From contig CM068313.1 in NCBI GenBank assembly GCA_034766995.1, forward strand, positions 52,181,275 to 52,245,274: 64,000 nt of DNA. Direction: 5' to 3'. Of this stretch, positions 1-11,600 are shown piece after piece. Source of the stretch: Acanthacorydalis orientalis (taxonomy: Eukaryota > Arthropoda > Insecta > Megaloptera > Corydalidae). Positions within the stretch are counted from its first letter, which is position 1, and every line of letters begins with the position of its first letter. The position numbers and the translations under genes are program-made. The notes beneath the pieces are model-generated. The model worked only from the letters and a program-made list of their open reading frames with translations, made no database searches and was not told where the DNA came from.

Positions 1-471
1 TTTTCATTCCTGGTTATGATTTTATGCAAAAAATCCTTCCTTTTGAATCATGTGAGCGAGGACACCAGCCGCATCGCATCTTCTTTTTATATTTTCTGGG
101 CAGAGCTCATATGGAATCCATCGATCTAGCTTTTGAATTTGTCCTAGGCGATGTAGACAATAGTAAATTGCTTGTTGGGTAACGAAAAGTTGTTGAACGA
201 GTTTCTGTTCAGTCTGAGTGGAGTTTTTACTTAATAGCTGGTCACGATCGTCGTCTTCAAATTTTTTCGCCTGTGGCACATTCTCGATCGGAAAGATCAA
301 AATCACCATTCCTAAATCTTTGAAACCATTTTTACATGTTTTGCATATCACAACACTTTTGTCTAAAGCTGAACGAATCGTTCCTATGGCTTCGGCTGAA
401 TTTTTTTCTAACTGAAATGCGAAAAGTATGCAATGCCTAAAATGCTGCTTTTCAGATGCCATCGTGTTCAC
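1..471 (-). pseudogene. M1 mariner transposase, N-terminal half
   Basis: A 149-codon reading frame starts at 471. It shows the N-terminal helix-turn-helix (residues ~8-60) and the second DNA-binding motif of mariner transposases: LLSKNSTQTEQKLVQQL, then CLHRLGQIQKLDRWIPYEL, which is the WVPHEL linker of the family. The frame breaks near position 40. The next frame carries the strand that should hold the first catalytic Asp, but it reads ITRNEK where the family has TGDE, so that Asp is replaced by Asn. Frameshift plus lost residue make this a dead copy. The catalytic core continues beyond the window. Confidence 0.8.
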
Positions 472-632
472 TACTATTTTATTAGGTTATGCCAACTGCT
501 TGGCAAAGATATGGAGTGTTTTTAAATGTTAAGGATTCCATTTTAAAATCCTAAAACGACGAGAATTTTTTTAAATTTTAAACAGTTATGTTTGATTGAA
601 TTGTAAAGCACCGCATTAATTTGTACACCTAA
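1..632 (-). mobile_element. mariner family M1, 5' part (runs off window start)
   Basis: The right end is an inverted repeat reading TTAGGTGTACAAATTAAT on the minus strand, ending at 632 and followed by a TA duplication. The same terminus recurs at 1567, 59358 and, degenerated, at 44285, 57240 and 57755, which defines family M1. The element reads leftwards. Its 5' untranslated part (about 472-632) is followed by the transposase N-terminal half, and the rest lies outside the window. The TIR wording (GGTGTACA core) resembles mauritiana/irritans-type mariners; the subfamily is inference. Confidence 0.85.
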
Positions 633-1566
633 TAGATATTGTTTTGAGAGAAACTACAAAGTATATATTATGATTTATTTAGCGAGTGGAGATAAAAATC
701 ATAAATATCAAGAAATTTTTAAATAAAACATTTTGTTTGATGAAGACAGTTACACCTAATATGAAAATAAGATATTTCTATAATTTAATGAAAAACATTA
801 TGCAGAAGTTTGGATTATGATGTAATTAAAAATTATTATTCCCATCTTTTCTATTTCATAGAGAGAAATATCTAGTATGTTTACGAAAAAAAATTAATTA
901 CTTTATTATGTATACGAAGTTAATGTAAGTAGTTTATATTACAGTTCTATGCGATTTATTTTATAATGTATTTAATTTAATTCAGTTAACCGTGAAATAA
1001 CTTAAGTTGGTGTAATGAGTGCAAGGTACGTAAAAGAACCAAGCTTATTTTTTTCTGTATTAAAACAGAGTGCAATTTATTCTTGTGTTCGATCGACACT
1101 GTAAAGTGTTCTGGTACAAGTCATAATAACAGTAATTTAATTAATTTATTAGACATTAACACGAAATACGGCAGCGGTCATTTAGATTGTTATGTAATTA
1201 CTTTTGGTCTCCGTATTCGATGTATTGATTCGAGTAGTTAATGATACTTTTTTATAAATTTGAAAATATCCTTGGCTTCAAATATAGCTTTATAATAGTT
1301 TTTTTTTTTTTATAAGTTTAAATATTGACTCACCATGAAATATGTTTATCAGTTTAAATAAATTATCGTGCTTTCTTAAAGTATACTGAATTGAAATTTA
1401 ACGAGTTATAATTCCACAAATAAGTTATTTTGATCGGAAAAAAATGGTATGGCTTGTCGGGTGCAGAAAGAATTTATTTATGAAAGTGAATTAGCTTCAG
1501 TGTTAGAACTCTTCTGTGAGTCGTTGAAGTTCAAGGCAAAGAAAAATGTAACTGTACTATAATGTA
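633..1566. other. AT-rich spacer, nothing recognised
   Basis: No ORF, repeat or RNA-like structure could be supported. The stretch contains poly-T and poly-A runs only. Confidence 0.5.
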
Positions 1567-2105
1567 TTAGGTGTACAAATTAATTCGGTGCTTCTTTTTA
1601 TAGACAACGAATGTTTACGGAAAAATAGAATACGTTTCACTCATTAAAATATCCTCCATTATTTTGTATAACTTTGCTCCATCTGTCGGGTAACTGTCAT
1701 CCCTTGTTGAAGAAAAGGTGGTGACTTGAGTCGATGAAGTCGTAATGCATTTTCGGAACTCTCATTATTTTTGCATTTTTTGCACATTTTTCACGTCGCA
1801 ATATCTTCCCCCAAAGCTGAAAAAAACCATTCCCTGGGCTTCGGTAGATTTTTTTCCAACTGCAATGCGAAAAGTATACAATACCTAATGTGCTACTTTT
1901 CGCACGCGACCATATTCACTACTGTTTCTGTACTCTATTCACTACTGTTGAGCTAACTGTTTCACCAAGGTATATATTGTTTATAATGTTAAGGTTGATC
2001 CCCACAAAATCCTAAAACGACGAGAAAATATTTTAATTTAAGACAAGATTAATTTAAGTTATTATAGATTCAATTTAAAGGCACGGAATTAATTTTTACA
2101 CCTAA
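1567..2105 (-). mobile_element. 539-bp internally deleted M1 mariner (MITE-like)
   Basis: Both M1 inverted repeats are present: TTAGGTGTACAAATTAAT at the left, and a right end finishing in CACCTAA at 2105. TA flanks both sides. A normal mariner is about 1.3 kb. Here the 3' quarter (1567-1760) is joined directly to the 5' quarter (about 1765-2105), which removes the catalytic core. The junction sits near 1750-1790, next to a GCATTTTTTGCA-type run, and looks the same in the copies at 57.5, 59.5 and 61.4 kb. Confidence 0.85.
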
Positions 2106-2132
2106 TACAAGGTTATTTCTTATGAAATTGAC

Positions 2133-2138
<6 letters not shown>

Positions 2139-2200
<62 letters not shown>
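2139..2200. repeat. (TA)n microsatellite
   Basis: Uninterrupted TA dinucleotides for about 62 bp, starting some 30 bp beyond the M1 derivative's right end. Confidence 0.98.
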
Positions 2201-2205
<5 letters not shown>

Positions 2206-2962
2206 CATTTTGTGGCGAGTAGAAGGCGAGATAGCAAACCATATGAATTTTAATTTAATTGGATATGTTTTTATGAAAATAATTTTTAATGCGAATTCAG
2301 AAATGTATTCTGTGATGTTTTTGAACTCTAAAAAGCTATTGTTATTTGATGATAAATTAGTTACGTTAGGAAGAGTGATTTTAATTAAAGGAAGTATAAT
2401 AAAGGAAAATGTGAAATAGGTTAGCTTAATGTACCGAATAATTTCCAGTAATTGTTTAAAAACGTCACTGTAGTTTCTAGTGCAAGGTAGTATTTGTGAT
2501 ATTGAGTTGTTTTGAATATTGTTAAGAGGTTTCACATTAGTTTCACAGCTGGATTACTTTCTATACATTTTTTTAATGTTTATAGTCTCTCTGTGTGTGT
2601 GTGTGTTTTGTTGTGATCTAAAGGTAGTAATTAGGAAGTTCTAATCCAATGATATTATACTAAAAAAGGCATGAAACAAAAAATATATTTCTTGAACTGT
2701 TGTCATGGTAAAGACAGAAATAATTTTTAATTTAATTAAAATTTTGAGGACGAAATCAAATCAGTTTTGTATGTGTCTGTATCAGTTTTTATTGAAATTT
2801 TTTCATTGAATGTAAATTTACTTTATTTTTCTGTTATGATACACAACGAAATTTATTTACAATTAGTTAACAGCAAAGTACTCATTATAGATTTTTAATT
2901 CAATTTTAATTTATATAGTTTTTATTATTAGTTATTCAGTAATCTCCTTGTCTTTCTCTTGT

Positions 2963-2964
<2 letters not shown>
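2201..2964. other. AT-rich spacer
   Basis: No gene is supported. It contains a short (TG)n run near 2591-2606. The minus-strand frame that crosses this span is largely translated microsatellite. Confidence 0.5.

Positions 2965-3037
<73 letters not shown>
2965..3037. repeat. (TA)n microsatellite
   Basis: About 73 bp of pure TA. Confidence 0.98.
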
Positions 3038-3042
<5 letters not shown>

Positions 3043-3247
3043 TTTATACTATTCATATCTTTAATTTTTTACGCCAGAAATATTTTAAAATTTCAATTAA
3101 TAGTAATTGGTGACCGAGAACGAATATTACTTCAATAGAATTAAGAGATGTATGTTAGACTTTGTCGGCGTTTTGTTATTGTAGTAAAATTAGAAAAGTG
3201 TGTTACTGTGTAATTATGTAATAAAAATTGTTAGAGAGTAGGATGTA

Positions 3248-3560
3248 ATATATATATATATATATATAATAATATTTAGCCATAAACAACGGAAAGGTTG
3301 CAAAAATAATTTACTATCATGTTTATATAGACATACTAAACATACAGACATATATATATATATATATATATAACGATTAGGTTTCTGTGTATCTGATAAT
3401 AACTGTATAGACATAATGAGTTTTAAAAAATATGTTTATTATTTCATTCGGTTGCATGTAGAAGCTTATAAGTGAGAAGTGGGCGAGCGCAACGAACCCG
3501 GCCGTTAGTGAACGAATAGAGCAGGGGGGCGAAGCCCTCTTGTATATATATGAGATAGAA
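3248..3560 (+). repeat. GC-mini-hairpin repeat family, copy A
   Basis: This block matches 16494-16720 in order: a stretch starting TTTAGCCA with GGTTGCAAA, then a short TA run, then ATGAGTTTTAAAAAA, a TTATTTCATTCGGTTGCAT-like segment and a GC-rich core (3475-3540). The core starts GAGAAGTGGGCGAGCGCA and ends with GGGGGCGAAGCCCTC, which folds as a hairpin with a GAA-type loop. It is conspicuous against the surrounding AT-rich DNA. It encodes no convincing protein and the repeat class is unknown. Confidence 0.7.
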
Positions 3561-3764
3561 TTCAATCATAGCGAACAATGAACCGGGTGTATTTCCTCGT
3601 TATGACCGTTATTCGTTACATGGATAGATTAATCCCTTTTAGATATTATCTTTTTTATACCAATTTCAATAATATGGCCGTAAATTATGTTAGAAATTAG
3701 CACAAAAAAAAACTAATCAAGAATATTCAATAATTGATTATTAATAATTTATGATGGCCGTTTA

Positions 3765-3880
3765 TATAAATTTTGATGCTGATGCTAGTATCTTATGGTG
3801 ATACAGAAAAATGGTAAGCAACATGCAAAAAAACACATAAATAACAATCAGAAATGATCAATAATTAATTATAGTCGAAC
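3765..3880 (-). repeat. R2 dispersed repeat copy (reverse orientation)
   Basis: It contains ATCATTTCTGATTGTTATTTATGTG on the minus strand in diverged form, plus the CAATAATTAATTAT end seen in reverse. This is the same block found in forward orientation at 5505, 37708, 40165 and 46215. It abuts the Tigger end at 3872. Confidence 0.55.
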
Positions 3881-4665
3881 CTCGACTTTCGCGGGCTCAA
3901 CTAGTAGCGAGTTTGCCATCAATAATTAAATTGGCTTTTTTTTTTAAGTTTTGCGATCTACTGTGGAAAATGGCAGATGACGCACATAGACTACAAAATA
4001 TATAAAAAAACAACCAATTGTGCTGTGTATCTCGCGTTTCTCGCAGTCTTTTGCATCTTTAATGTGCAATAAAATATCAATTGTTACCGTAGATCCAAAG
4101 ATTATTGCTTCTATAGGTGGTGCTTCTGAAAGTGCTCTCAAGAGCCAGAAGAAAGTGAAGACCTTACACGAAAAAATCGAATTATTAGATATGCTTCGTA
4201 TAGTGAAGTCAGTTGTTCTGGGTGTCCCTCATTACAGTATTAACGAGTCGACCGTAAGGCATGTTAAACAAAAGAAATAGAAATTTGTGAAGCTGTTGCT
4301 ACAGCTACACCAGATGCACACAGATGCGAGACCCATCTATCTCTCTTGTAGAAAATGGTACTTTTATGTGGGTGTATGATTATAAAAAGAGCATTCCTAT
4401 ATATGCAAATACGATAAGAGAAAAGGCAAATTCTGTACGTTTCTATAAAGAAAAGAGAAGCGTAGGGTTTTAGGTCTACAGAGCTTCATGCCAGCAAAGG
4501 CTGATTTATAGTTATAAGAAAAGATTTGACCTACGTAATCTGAAAATTACAAGAAAATAAGCCTTTGCCAACCAAGAGGCAGCTGGTGAGTTTACTGACA
4601 CCTTAAAGGAAGTTGTTGAAGAGAAGGGATATTTGTGGTTTTCCCAATTTTGCGGTGGTCACGCA
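3872..4665 (+). mobile_element. pogo/Tigger-type relic, 5' part
   Basis: The left end reads AGTCGAACCTCGACTTTCGC, close to the CAGT-GAACCTCG-type ends of pogo/Tigger elements. It is followed by about 200 bp of leader and then a decayed Tigger transposase. Similarity stops near 4650 and no right terminal repeat was found, so the 3' half, including the DDE core, is missing. Confidence 0.75.
4088..4660 (+). pseudogene. Tigger transposase, CENP-B-like DNA-binding region
   Basis: The frame opens with DPKIIASIGGASESALKSQ, then KVKTLHEKIELLDMLR and INESTVRHVKQK. This matches the first helix-turn-helix of Tigger/CENP-B proteins. The usual start Met appears as Val (GTA at 4090). After a stop at about 4278, other frames continue the CENP-B second domain: GFRPTELHASKGWF- and KRFDLRNLKIT-like pieces, then DTLKEVVEEKGYLW. 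Several stops and frameshifts are present. The family protein binds transposon ends. This copy is broken and lacks the catalytic domain. Confidence 0.75.
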
Positions 4666-5499
4666 CCCCTGCCCCTACAAATATGGATGGTCGATTGTTT
4701 TAAACATTTTTGATTAGATCCTTTTTTAGTGATTTGTAGGACGTGTGGAAACTTTAACTGTTGTGAAAATGAAATTAATCGCAGTACTAAAACTGTATTA
4801 TAAATACTTTGAAATTCACCATTAAAACGAATAATAATCATTTATTATGCAAGATAAATTAATATTAGAGTATAATTTATTTTACTTTCAGTACACCGTT
4901 TTATTTATAATTTAAATTTTAAACAAAGTTATATGAGTTTATGAAATTTGAATTAATGATAAATGTTTCTTCACTTAAAAAAGGTTTGTAGTCTCATTAA
5001 ATAATTTGATTTTATTCCTTATTTCGGACCTGAGATTATAATTAAATTTTATTTTAATTTCATAGCAATTATTAACATATAAAAATATATTAATATACTC
5101 TTTGGAAGTTATTACTTTTTAAAATTATTATTAATAATTTTTTTAATAAGATAAAAACATATTGTTGGATTAATTACTTTGAGAAATCCGGCATTGATTG
5201 TTGAAAAATGGCTCTTGTTTTACTTTACTTACAATACCTGATACTCTGTTTACTGTAATACTCGGTTTACAACATTGATTGAAGAAAACCATATTTTCAA
5301 GTGTATTGTATTGAAGAGCAATAGATTTTTAATGAAAATAAGTAGATTAAACAAAATGATAGTGCTATATAGTTTTTTTTTATTGTTAATTGATATATCT
5401 TACTTTTGGCTTTAAATATGGTGACATACTATAGTATAGTTTTTGGTACTGTGGTTAAATTCTCTTCTATAAATTCCGTTTTTTTCACTTATCGCCCAA
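4666..5499. other. AT-rich spacer
   Basis: Nothing recognised. No right Tigger terminus was found here despite looking for one. Confidence 0.45.
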
Positions 5500-5625
5500 A
5501 CCATTTTTTTTCTGATCAAAATGTTCAATAATTGATTATTGATCTTTTTTGATTATTACTTATGCTGATTTCGATGACAATTCCATTACCCTCAGAGCAA
5601 TACGGTACATAAAATTCCTTTATTG
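5500..5625 (+). repeat. R2 dispersed repeat copy
   Basis: Order of blocks: TTTTTCTGATCAAAATG, CAATAATTGATTATTGATC, TTTTTGATTATTACTTATGC, then TTTCGATGACAATTCCATTA and CTCAGAGCAATACGGTAC. The same order occurs at 37708, 39505, 40165 and 46195. No coding potential. Confidence 0.65.
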
Positions 5626-5829
5626 AAACTTTTGATTAGTTTGTAGGTTGAATACTTTGTTTGTGAAAGTTAGTATATGTTGATTATTTACAAAGAATGC
5701 TAATATCTTTAGTATTTCTACTTTAACTGTTTCAATGCGACTTTTTTTGTTTTGATTAATTTAAGTAAATAGTAATTAATTGTATTAAAGTGTAGTTAAA
5801 ATTGGACTAAATTATTGGTCAAGAATTTT

Positions 5830-5975
5830 CCGATATCTTGGATAAAAGATATGGCTCTGTGAAGTTTTGTCCCATCAGTATTTTGTAGTGGGTTCACTTT
5901 GTAAAAAGTATTTCCCCGATAGGAACTTTTGAAAACTGGTGGGACATATGTATCCTGCTAGCAACGAAAGGGTTA
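5830..5975 (-). mobile_element. possible piggyBac terminus remnant
   Basis: The right edge reads GCAACGAAAGGGTTAA, the AGGGTTAA end typical of piggyBac-like elements (TTAA target). A subterminal GGGACATATGTATCC near-palindrome precedes it. No partner end or transposase fragment was seen, so this could be a solo end or chance. Confidence 0.35.
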
Positions 5976-6076
5976 AGTAATGAATTTCGAAGTATAAAAT
6001 GATAAAGAATAATTAAAATTTATTTTTTGTAAAAAAAACTTCGTGCATATAATGTAAGTTATATCACAAAAGTGAT

Positions 6077-6693
6077 TTAACCCTTAGCACTCGGATGTCA
6101 CCGTACTGGCGGCATTGTAAATATGACTTCAATCAATAGTTTCGTTCAGTATACTGCTACTTATTGCTTTTTAAGAAAAATCACTAAAATGGCAAAGAAA
6201 GCTGTTTTTGGGGTCTGAAAACGTAACTATTAGCTACTTTTTGGGGTCCAAACTCGTACATATTATATAAAACAGTCTGTGTGAACAGTAATAAAAAGCT
6301 GATGTCTCATTTGAAGTATGTGAAATTTCGGCAAGGATCTTCAATTACACCGTGACGCTCGACTTCAGATACAATGATGAACATCCAGCTTCATATAATA
6401 CGTTCAGGAACTAAAAAAGATTGTTCGGTATTCTGAAATAGTAAAATTCCGGATGGGAGACATGAAACAAGGACATATTGTGATAGTTGCCCTAACAAAT
6501 CTGAGATGCACATTGGAAATTGTTTTGTCAAGTACCACATACTAAAAAATTATAAAAATTGATTCCTGTTTCCTTTATTTAATTTTATATAATGTAATAA
6601 AAACTACTTCAAGCATAAATAAATATTATTACTTGAAATTGTCCAGAGCTGCTAGATATTTATCCTTAAAATGATTTGCGTGCAAAGGGTTAA
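6077..6693 (+). mobile_element. internally deleted piggyBac element with both TTAA duplications
   Basis: TTAA (6077-6080) is followed by CCCTTAGCACTCGG. The right end is GTGCAAAGGG followed by TTAA (6690-6693). These are classic piggyBac ends and target duplications. The 609-bp interior keeps only a leader and the end of the transposase. At about 6465-6545 the plus strand reads a Cys/His-rich segment (CDSCPNKSEMHIGNCFVKYH) matching the C-terminal cysteine-rich DNA-binding domain of piggyBac transposases. The DDD catalytic core is absent, so the copy is non-autonomous. Confidence 0.88.
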
Positions 6694-7009
6694 TACATTG
6701 AAAAAAGAAATGATTTTGTAATTATTTCACTAAAGGAATGCGAATGATTACTGAAATTCTTGTAACTACGGCTTGCACATCCAGGATGTCAATCTATTCA
6801 TTTTATATCATTTTATTTTATCAATGCTGCGGTTTAGTGTGTTGTGTAGGCTTTGTAGCTTATTGGCAAACTCTTAGAATTCTAATTATATTATCAATTT
6901 CCCACAGATTTTTTCGAATGATAAATTTTAATTGTTTTATTTCTTGGTGGTATTCATTATACTACATATATTTAATAGTTGATTTGATTATTCTACATAA
7001 CTAGATACA

Positions 7010-7012
<3 letters not shown>

Positions 7013-7059
<47 letters not shown>
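7013..7059. repeat. (TA)n, left half of a split tract
   Basis: Pure TA, separated from the TA tract at 7151 only by a short mixed stretch and the miniature mariner. Confidence 0.95.
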
Positions 7060-7067
<8 letters not shown>

Positions 7068-7146
7068 TTAGGTAGGTAGGAAAATAATTGCGGTTTTTGT
7101 TGTCAATTTGAGTCAAGTCATAAACTGCAATTAATTTTCTACCAAC

Positions 7147-7150
<4 letters not shown>
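7068..7150. mobile_element. 83-bp miniature mariner (MADE1-like)
   Basis: It starts TTAGGTAGGTAGGAAAATAA and ends ATTTTCTACCAACCTAA, giving inverted repeats of about 29 bp with a few mismatches. Only about 25 bp lie between them. TA flanks both sides and the element sits inside a (TA)n tract. The ends match the larger copies at 22801-23347 and 35044-35615 and, from memory of the families, resemble cecropia/Hsmar1 mariner ends. It has no coding capacity. Confidence 0.88.
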
Positions 7151-7215
<65 letters not shown>

Positions 7216-7222
7216 ATATGTA
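7151..7222. repeat. (TA)n, right half of a split tract
   Basis: About 50 bp pure TA, then TATG-interrupted TA. Confidence 0.95.
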
Positions 7223-8037
7223 CTTACATTCATGTATATATTATTGTGTACGAAATATAAACAAATCTTTTTTGTATGTGCTGTAAATGCCATGGTTAAT
7301 TTACATGTTTCTTTAATGTGACTTAAATGGTATTCATGTTAAATAAATGGCCAGAGTTTTATAAAATGTTAGTTTCAATTTATTATTAAAATCAGATAAG
7401 ATAAGAGATATTTTCATGTATTGTATGTTCCATGTAATGTGTATAATTTTTACTTTAGCTATTTATTTAATTGTTTCCGTCATTAGTATAATGAGTAATA
7501 TTAAAGATAGTAATATATGTTGTAAAACGTGTTTGTCAGAATTTATTTATTGTCTTCTTTCGGTTCATTTTTGTTATTCTGTAAATTAAAGTAAACAATC
7601 TCACAAAAGAATGCAAAAAAAAGTATTTTTATCTTAGATTTGTATTCTGTTTGTATAGAATAAACTTAAATGTGTACCCAACTATTATGTCATGTCACTT
7701 CTATTGATAATTTCTGTTTCCAAGATTACTTTCTGGAAATATGTACGCGTTTGAACAAGACTTTAACAGAATGGTATGTGTGTTACGACGTTAGGGAGGT
7801 TTCGGAATGACTTTTGTCTGTCTGCCACGCAACATGAATACATCTCTCCAGGTAGAAGCCAGTAACCGGTCAGGTAGCTAGGTGTTACCTTTCCTAGGTT
7901 TTGTACACCTGAGGGTAATATCGTACTGCCGTTACATTCTACATTGCTGTAAGAAAGTCCTTTATTTCCAGACGTTTTAACAATAATTACTATTTTATTC
8001 TATTAGTATATACATTTTTTAACGACTACTCATCCGC

Positions 8038-8038
<1 letters not shown>
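7223..8038. other. spacer with a less AT-rich patch (7795-7925)
   Basis: The patch around 7795-7925 has clearly more G and C than its surroundings, including AGTAACCGGTCAGGTAGCTA. No frame, RNA fold or repeat partner in the window explains it. Confidence 0.4.
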
Positions 8039-8097
<59 letters not shown>

Positions 8098-8113
8098 ACA
8101 CACACACACACAC

Positions 8114-8200
<87 letters not shown>
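8039..8200. repeat. compound (TA)n-(CA)n-(TA)n microsatellite
   Basis: About 50 bp TA, about 25 bp CA, then about 85 bp TA. The translated Tyr-Ile frame across it is an artefact. Confidence 0.98.
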
Positions 8201-9861
8201 ATTCATCAATATCTTCGTGCGGTTTCGTGTTTTTAATAATTTAAAAGCAATGTACATAGGAATTTGATTGGAAATTAATTAGAATTAGTATATTTTTTCC
8301 TTTTTATAAAATTATTTGATGTCATAGAAACTATATTTTTTATATGATATTTATGAAAGGATACTTTTTTTGTTATTTTTATTCCAAACTTATGCTATTT
8401 GTTATATTATTTCATTTTTATTAAGTAAATCATAATAATTACTTATTCATCCTGTTCATTTTATTTTTAATGTCAATGAAATTTTTATTCTTTTCTGAAT
8501 ATTGTTATTTGATTTTTTAATAGTTCTATTTATTTAAAAGAAATCTTCTTTTCAGATTAGTTTATATGTTCATTTTTTTTACAGTAATAATCAGGCAATC
8601 GATTAAAAAATACTTTTTTTTATTAAATCGTATTTTTTTTGTCAGTCATTGCTCTAATAAAATAAATGATAAAATGTCTACACTAAAATTTCTTAAAATT
8701 GAATTTGTTCGAAGAGACAAACTCACGCAATTATGTCACAAAATTCGATTTTATTCTTTCGACGCTCGTCTGACCGGGTAGTTTGTTTGGAAAGTCAGTT
8801 TTGTAATTTTTCAGTTTCGACTGCTTTATTAGTTTCTGAGGCAGAAAAGCTGAGATGAAATTAAATTAGTTTCTTGTCAGTATCTGTAAAATTGTTAGTT
8901 TATTGCTGCGTTCAAGATCAAAAAATATTTTATTTTCGATTTATTTAATGTTCTTACTGGATTTTAACGGAAAATGTTTTAAACTGAAATAAAAATTGCT
9001 AAAGTTAAGAAACATAATAACATTCGATTCAGATACACTGACTGCTATCAAGCGTTATTTTTTAAAAAAACAAAATGAACCTATATATTCCAAACAAGAA
9101 TAGATAAACAAAATTATGTAAAAATAAAATTTCATTTCATTATTGCACTGTGCAATTTTCCCGTTCCTCTATTCAACTTTGTACTTTGATAAATAGTTTA
9201 GTGATATTTTATGAATCATAGTTTCTATTTATTCATTTTGAATTAAAATTAAATTTGTATTCAGATGGATAACGTGTGGATTAATTGATATTTAGTAAAT
9301 AATCATAGAATATCATTAGAAAAAATCATTAAAAGAATTTGTATGACTCTAATGATGAACTGTTAATGACCTATTTAAATGCTTGAATATTGCAAATGAA
9401 ATGGTTTGAACGAGTTGTATTTACAATTCTTACTAACGTTTCAATCACTGCTATTGGATAATCTTTTAATTTGTTAAATATATAAAGTTTAATAGGTGAC
9501 AGGATGGGCTATAAAATTTTACAGAAAACTAATAAAGTATTTATTTTAAATTTAATAGTTAAATATTAGATAATATAACTTTTCATGAAAAAAACAATAC
9601 AGATTAAGATATTAACTTTTCCATCTGATTATAAACCATTAATTTTTTATCGACTTATATTGTTGAAAGTAGTGTTTTTTTTTTCTTTCATTAGTTAAAT
9701 AAATATATTTTAATGAAGAAAAAATATAAAATATTAATTAATATATCTACCAAGCTTGTTTGTGCGTAGTGCTGTTCGAAAGCGTGTGTAATTTTCTCTA
9801 TTAAATTTAATAAAGACATTTTTACAAAATGATTTATTGTCTTTTAAGCTGAAATGGTCAT

Positions 9862-9868
<7 letters not shown>
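8201..9868. other. AT-rich spacer
   Basis: The longest frame here (8566-8781 +) has no recognisable motif and AT-driven composition. Nothing else seen. Confidence 0.45.

Positions 9869-9928
<60 letters not shown>
9869..9928. repeat. (TA)n microsatellite
   Basis: About 60 bp of pure TA. Confidence 0.98.
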
Positions 9929-9929
<1 letters not shown>

Positions 9930-10910
9930 CAAGAAAAAAAATCATATTATGTATTTATGTCATTTTAGAATTATGTTCTAATGCTAACTCAGTTATATTG
10001 GTAGTCTGAAATTGTTATATGATACCGAAGGTCCAGTAAAAGGATAATAAACTCGATAATAAATATAGAACGTTTTATGAATGTTTTTATTATTTATATT
10101 AAAATTGTATACTCTACTCGGATATAGCAAGCATTGTGAGATGAGTTATGATTTATCTTTATTATTACCGTTACTTGTTATATCAGTAGTATGTAAATTT
10201 CATCAAAACATTATCTTTTTGTTTAATTATGGTTGTAATAATAAATTTGTAATTGTGATTTAAAATCATGTTACAAAGTAATACATATGTTAAAATAATA
10301 TATGTAAAATTTATGTAAAACATCTTAAACATCATAATATTTAGATATATTTTACATGATTTCAACAAAAATAATAATAAAATGTACAGAAAACAAAAAA
10401 TAATAATAAGATACATCAGTCATTTAAAATAATAAAATTGTAAAAGTTTTCTTATTCACAAACTGTAAAATTTATGATTTTTTTGTTGCTTTAACTTTAT
10501 ATTTATTTATATTTTTTCAAAACCGTTTATAATCTCAAATCGTTATAAGAATCTTGTAAACTTACGATTATACCCTTCTTTATTGGTTGCAAAATTAAAA
10601 TTGTGTTTGGAGACAGAAACTCCATGTTTATATTTGATAAATTTAGTATTTTGTGTTGTGTGTAGTGCTCTTATTTTTTGTTTTTTAAAAAAATATTTTT
10701 TATTGGTTTTCCACAAATAAGACAAAAATTTATATATAGTTATATGAAAGGATCAAATGTACTCGTTTTATCTGTGAAACCTGCTCGTTATAGTATATAA
10801 TGTTAGAATCGTCATTTTCAACGAACCAAAATCTCCATATAAGTGTTCACACAGTTTACTTATTATAGTCATACATTCGTTATATCCGGGCTCGCTATAA
10901 TCAAGGTCAA
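9929..10910. other. AT-rich spacer
   Basis: Three short frames (10081-10725) show only AT-biased residues (F, I, N, K, Y) and no domain. Confidence 0.45.
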
Positions 10911-10920
10911 TTACACACAG

Positions 10921-10977
<57 letters not shown>
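10911..10977. repeat. (CA)n-(TA)n microsatellite
   Basis: About 18 bp CA-type repeat followed by about 49 bp TA. Confidence 0.97.
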
Positions 10978-10980
<3 letters not shown>

Positions 10981-11289
10981 TAAAGAACTATTAAAAACTT
11001 GTTTATTTTATAGAACAGTCTGGTTATCAGTTTTGAAAACGTTTCAAAAAATGAAAAATAGTACCCTGTTTTGTAAATTCCATTCTTTAGTTTATTATAT
11101 TAATCACTATAATGAATACGGTCAAGCTTTTTTATGAAAAAACTAAGATTCTTTACTTTATAAGTGTTGTGTATGTGTTTTAATTTTTAGCTTTGTAGTA
11201 ATTCTTATTTGTAATTAATTTCTCTCCATATTTCCAAAAGTTGAATTCCATTAAAATTTTTGAAATGGGAATTTTTTCAGAGGTTTTCT

Positions 11290-11292
<3 letters not shown>

Positions 11293-11366
<74 letters not shown>

Positions 11367-11390
11367 TTGATAGAGATTGAGAGGGGGAGG
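11293..11390. repeat. (TA)n-(GA)n microsatellite
   Basis: About 54 bp TA, then about 20 bp GA, then imperfect GA/GATT repeats to about 11390. Confidence 0.97.
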
Positions 11391-11394
11391 GAAT

Positions 11395-11600
11395 TGTTGT
11401 TGCTTATACACATTTCTATTGCGTTGTCAGCATCTTCAGAGCAGTAAAGTACAGAAAAATCGAAATACATAATGTTTAGCAATTTTGTATATACCTTATT
11501 GTTCGAAGGAAGATGGTATAGTCATTAGAATGTGCATGCAACAATCAAATGTAATCAGTAATCAATTATTTGTTATTTTGGATCAGAAAAATATGGTCTG
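11395..11600 (+). repeat. possible diverged R2 repeat fragments
   Basis: 11400-11455 reads TTGTTGCTTATACACATTTC followed by a CAGAGCAGTAAAGTACAG block, matching the second half of the R2 repeat. 11540-11600 has AATCAGTAATCAATTATT. The order is rearranged relative to other copies, so this is a weaker call. Confidence 0.4.

Noticed and set aside
8030..8257. Open frames of repeated Tyr-Ile across TA tracts (also at 11241, 17117, 19324, 28336, 30334, 51805 and others)
   Set aside because: They are simple translation of (TA)n microsatellites and end where the repeats end.
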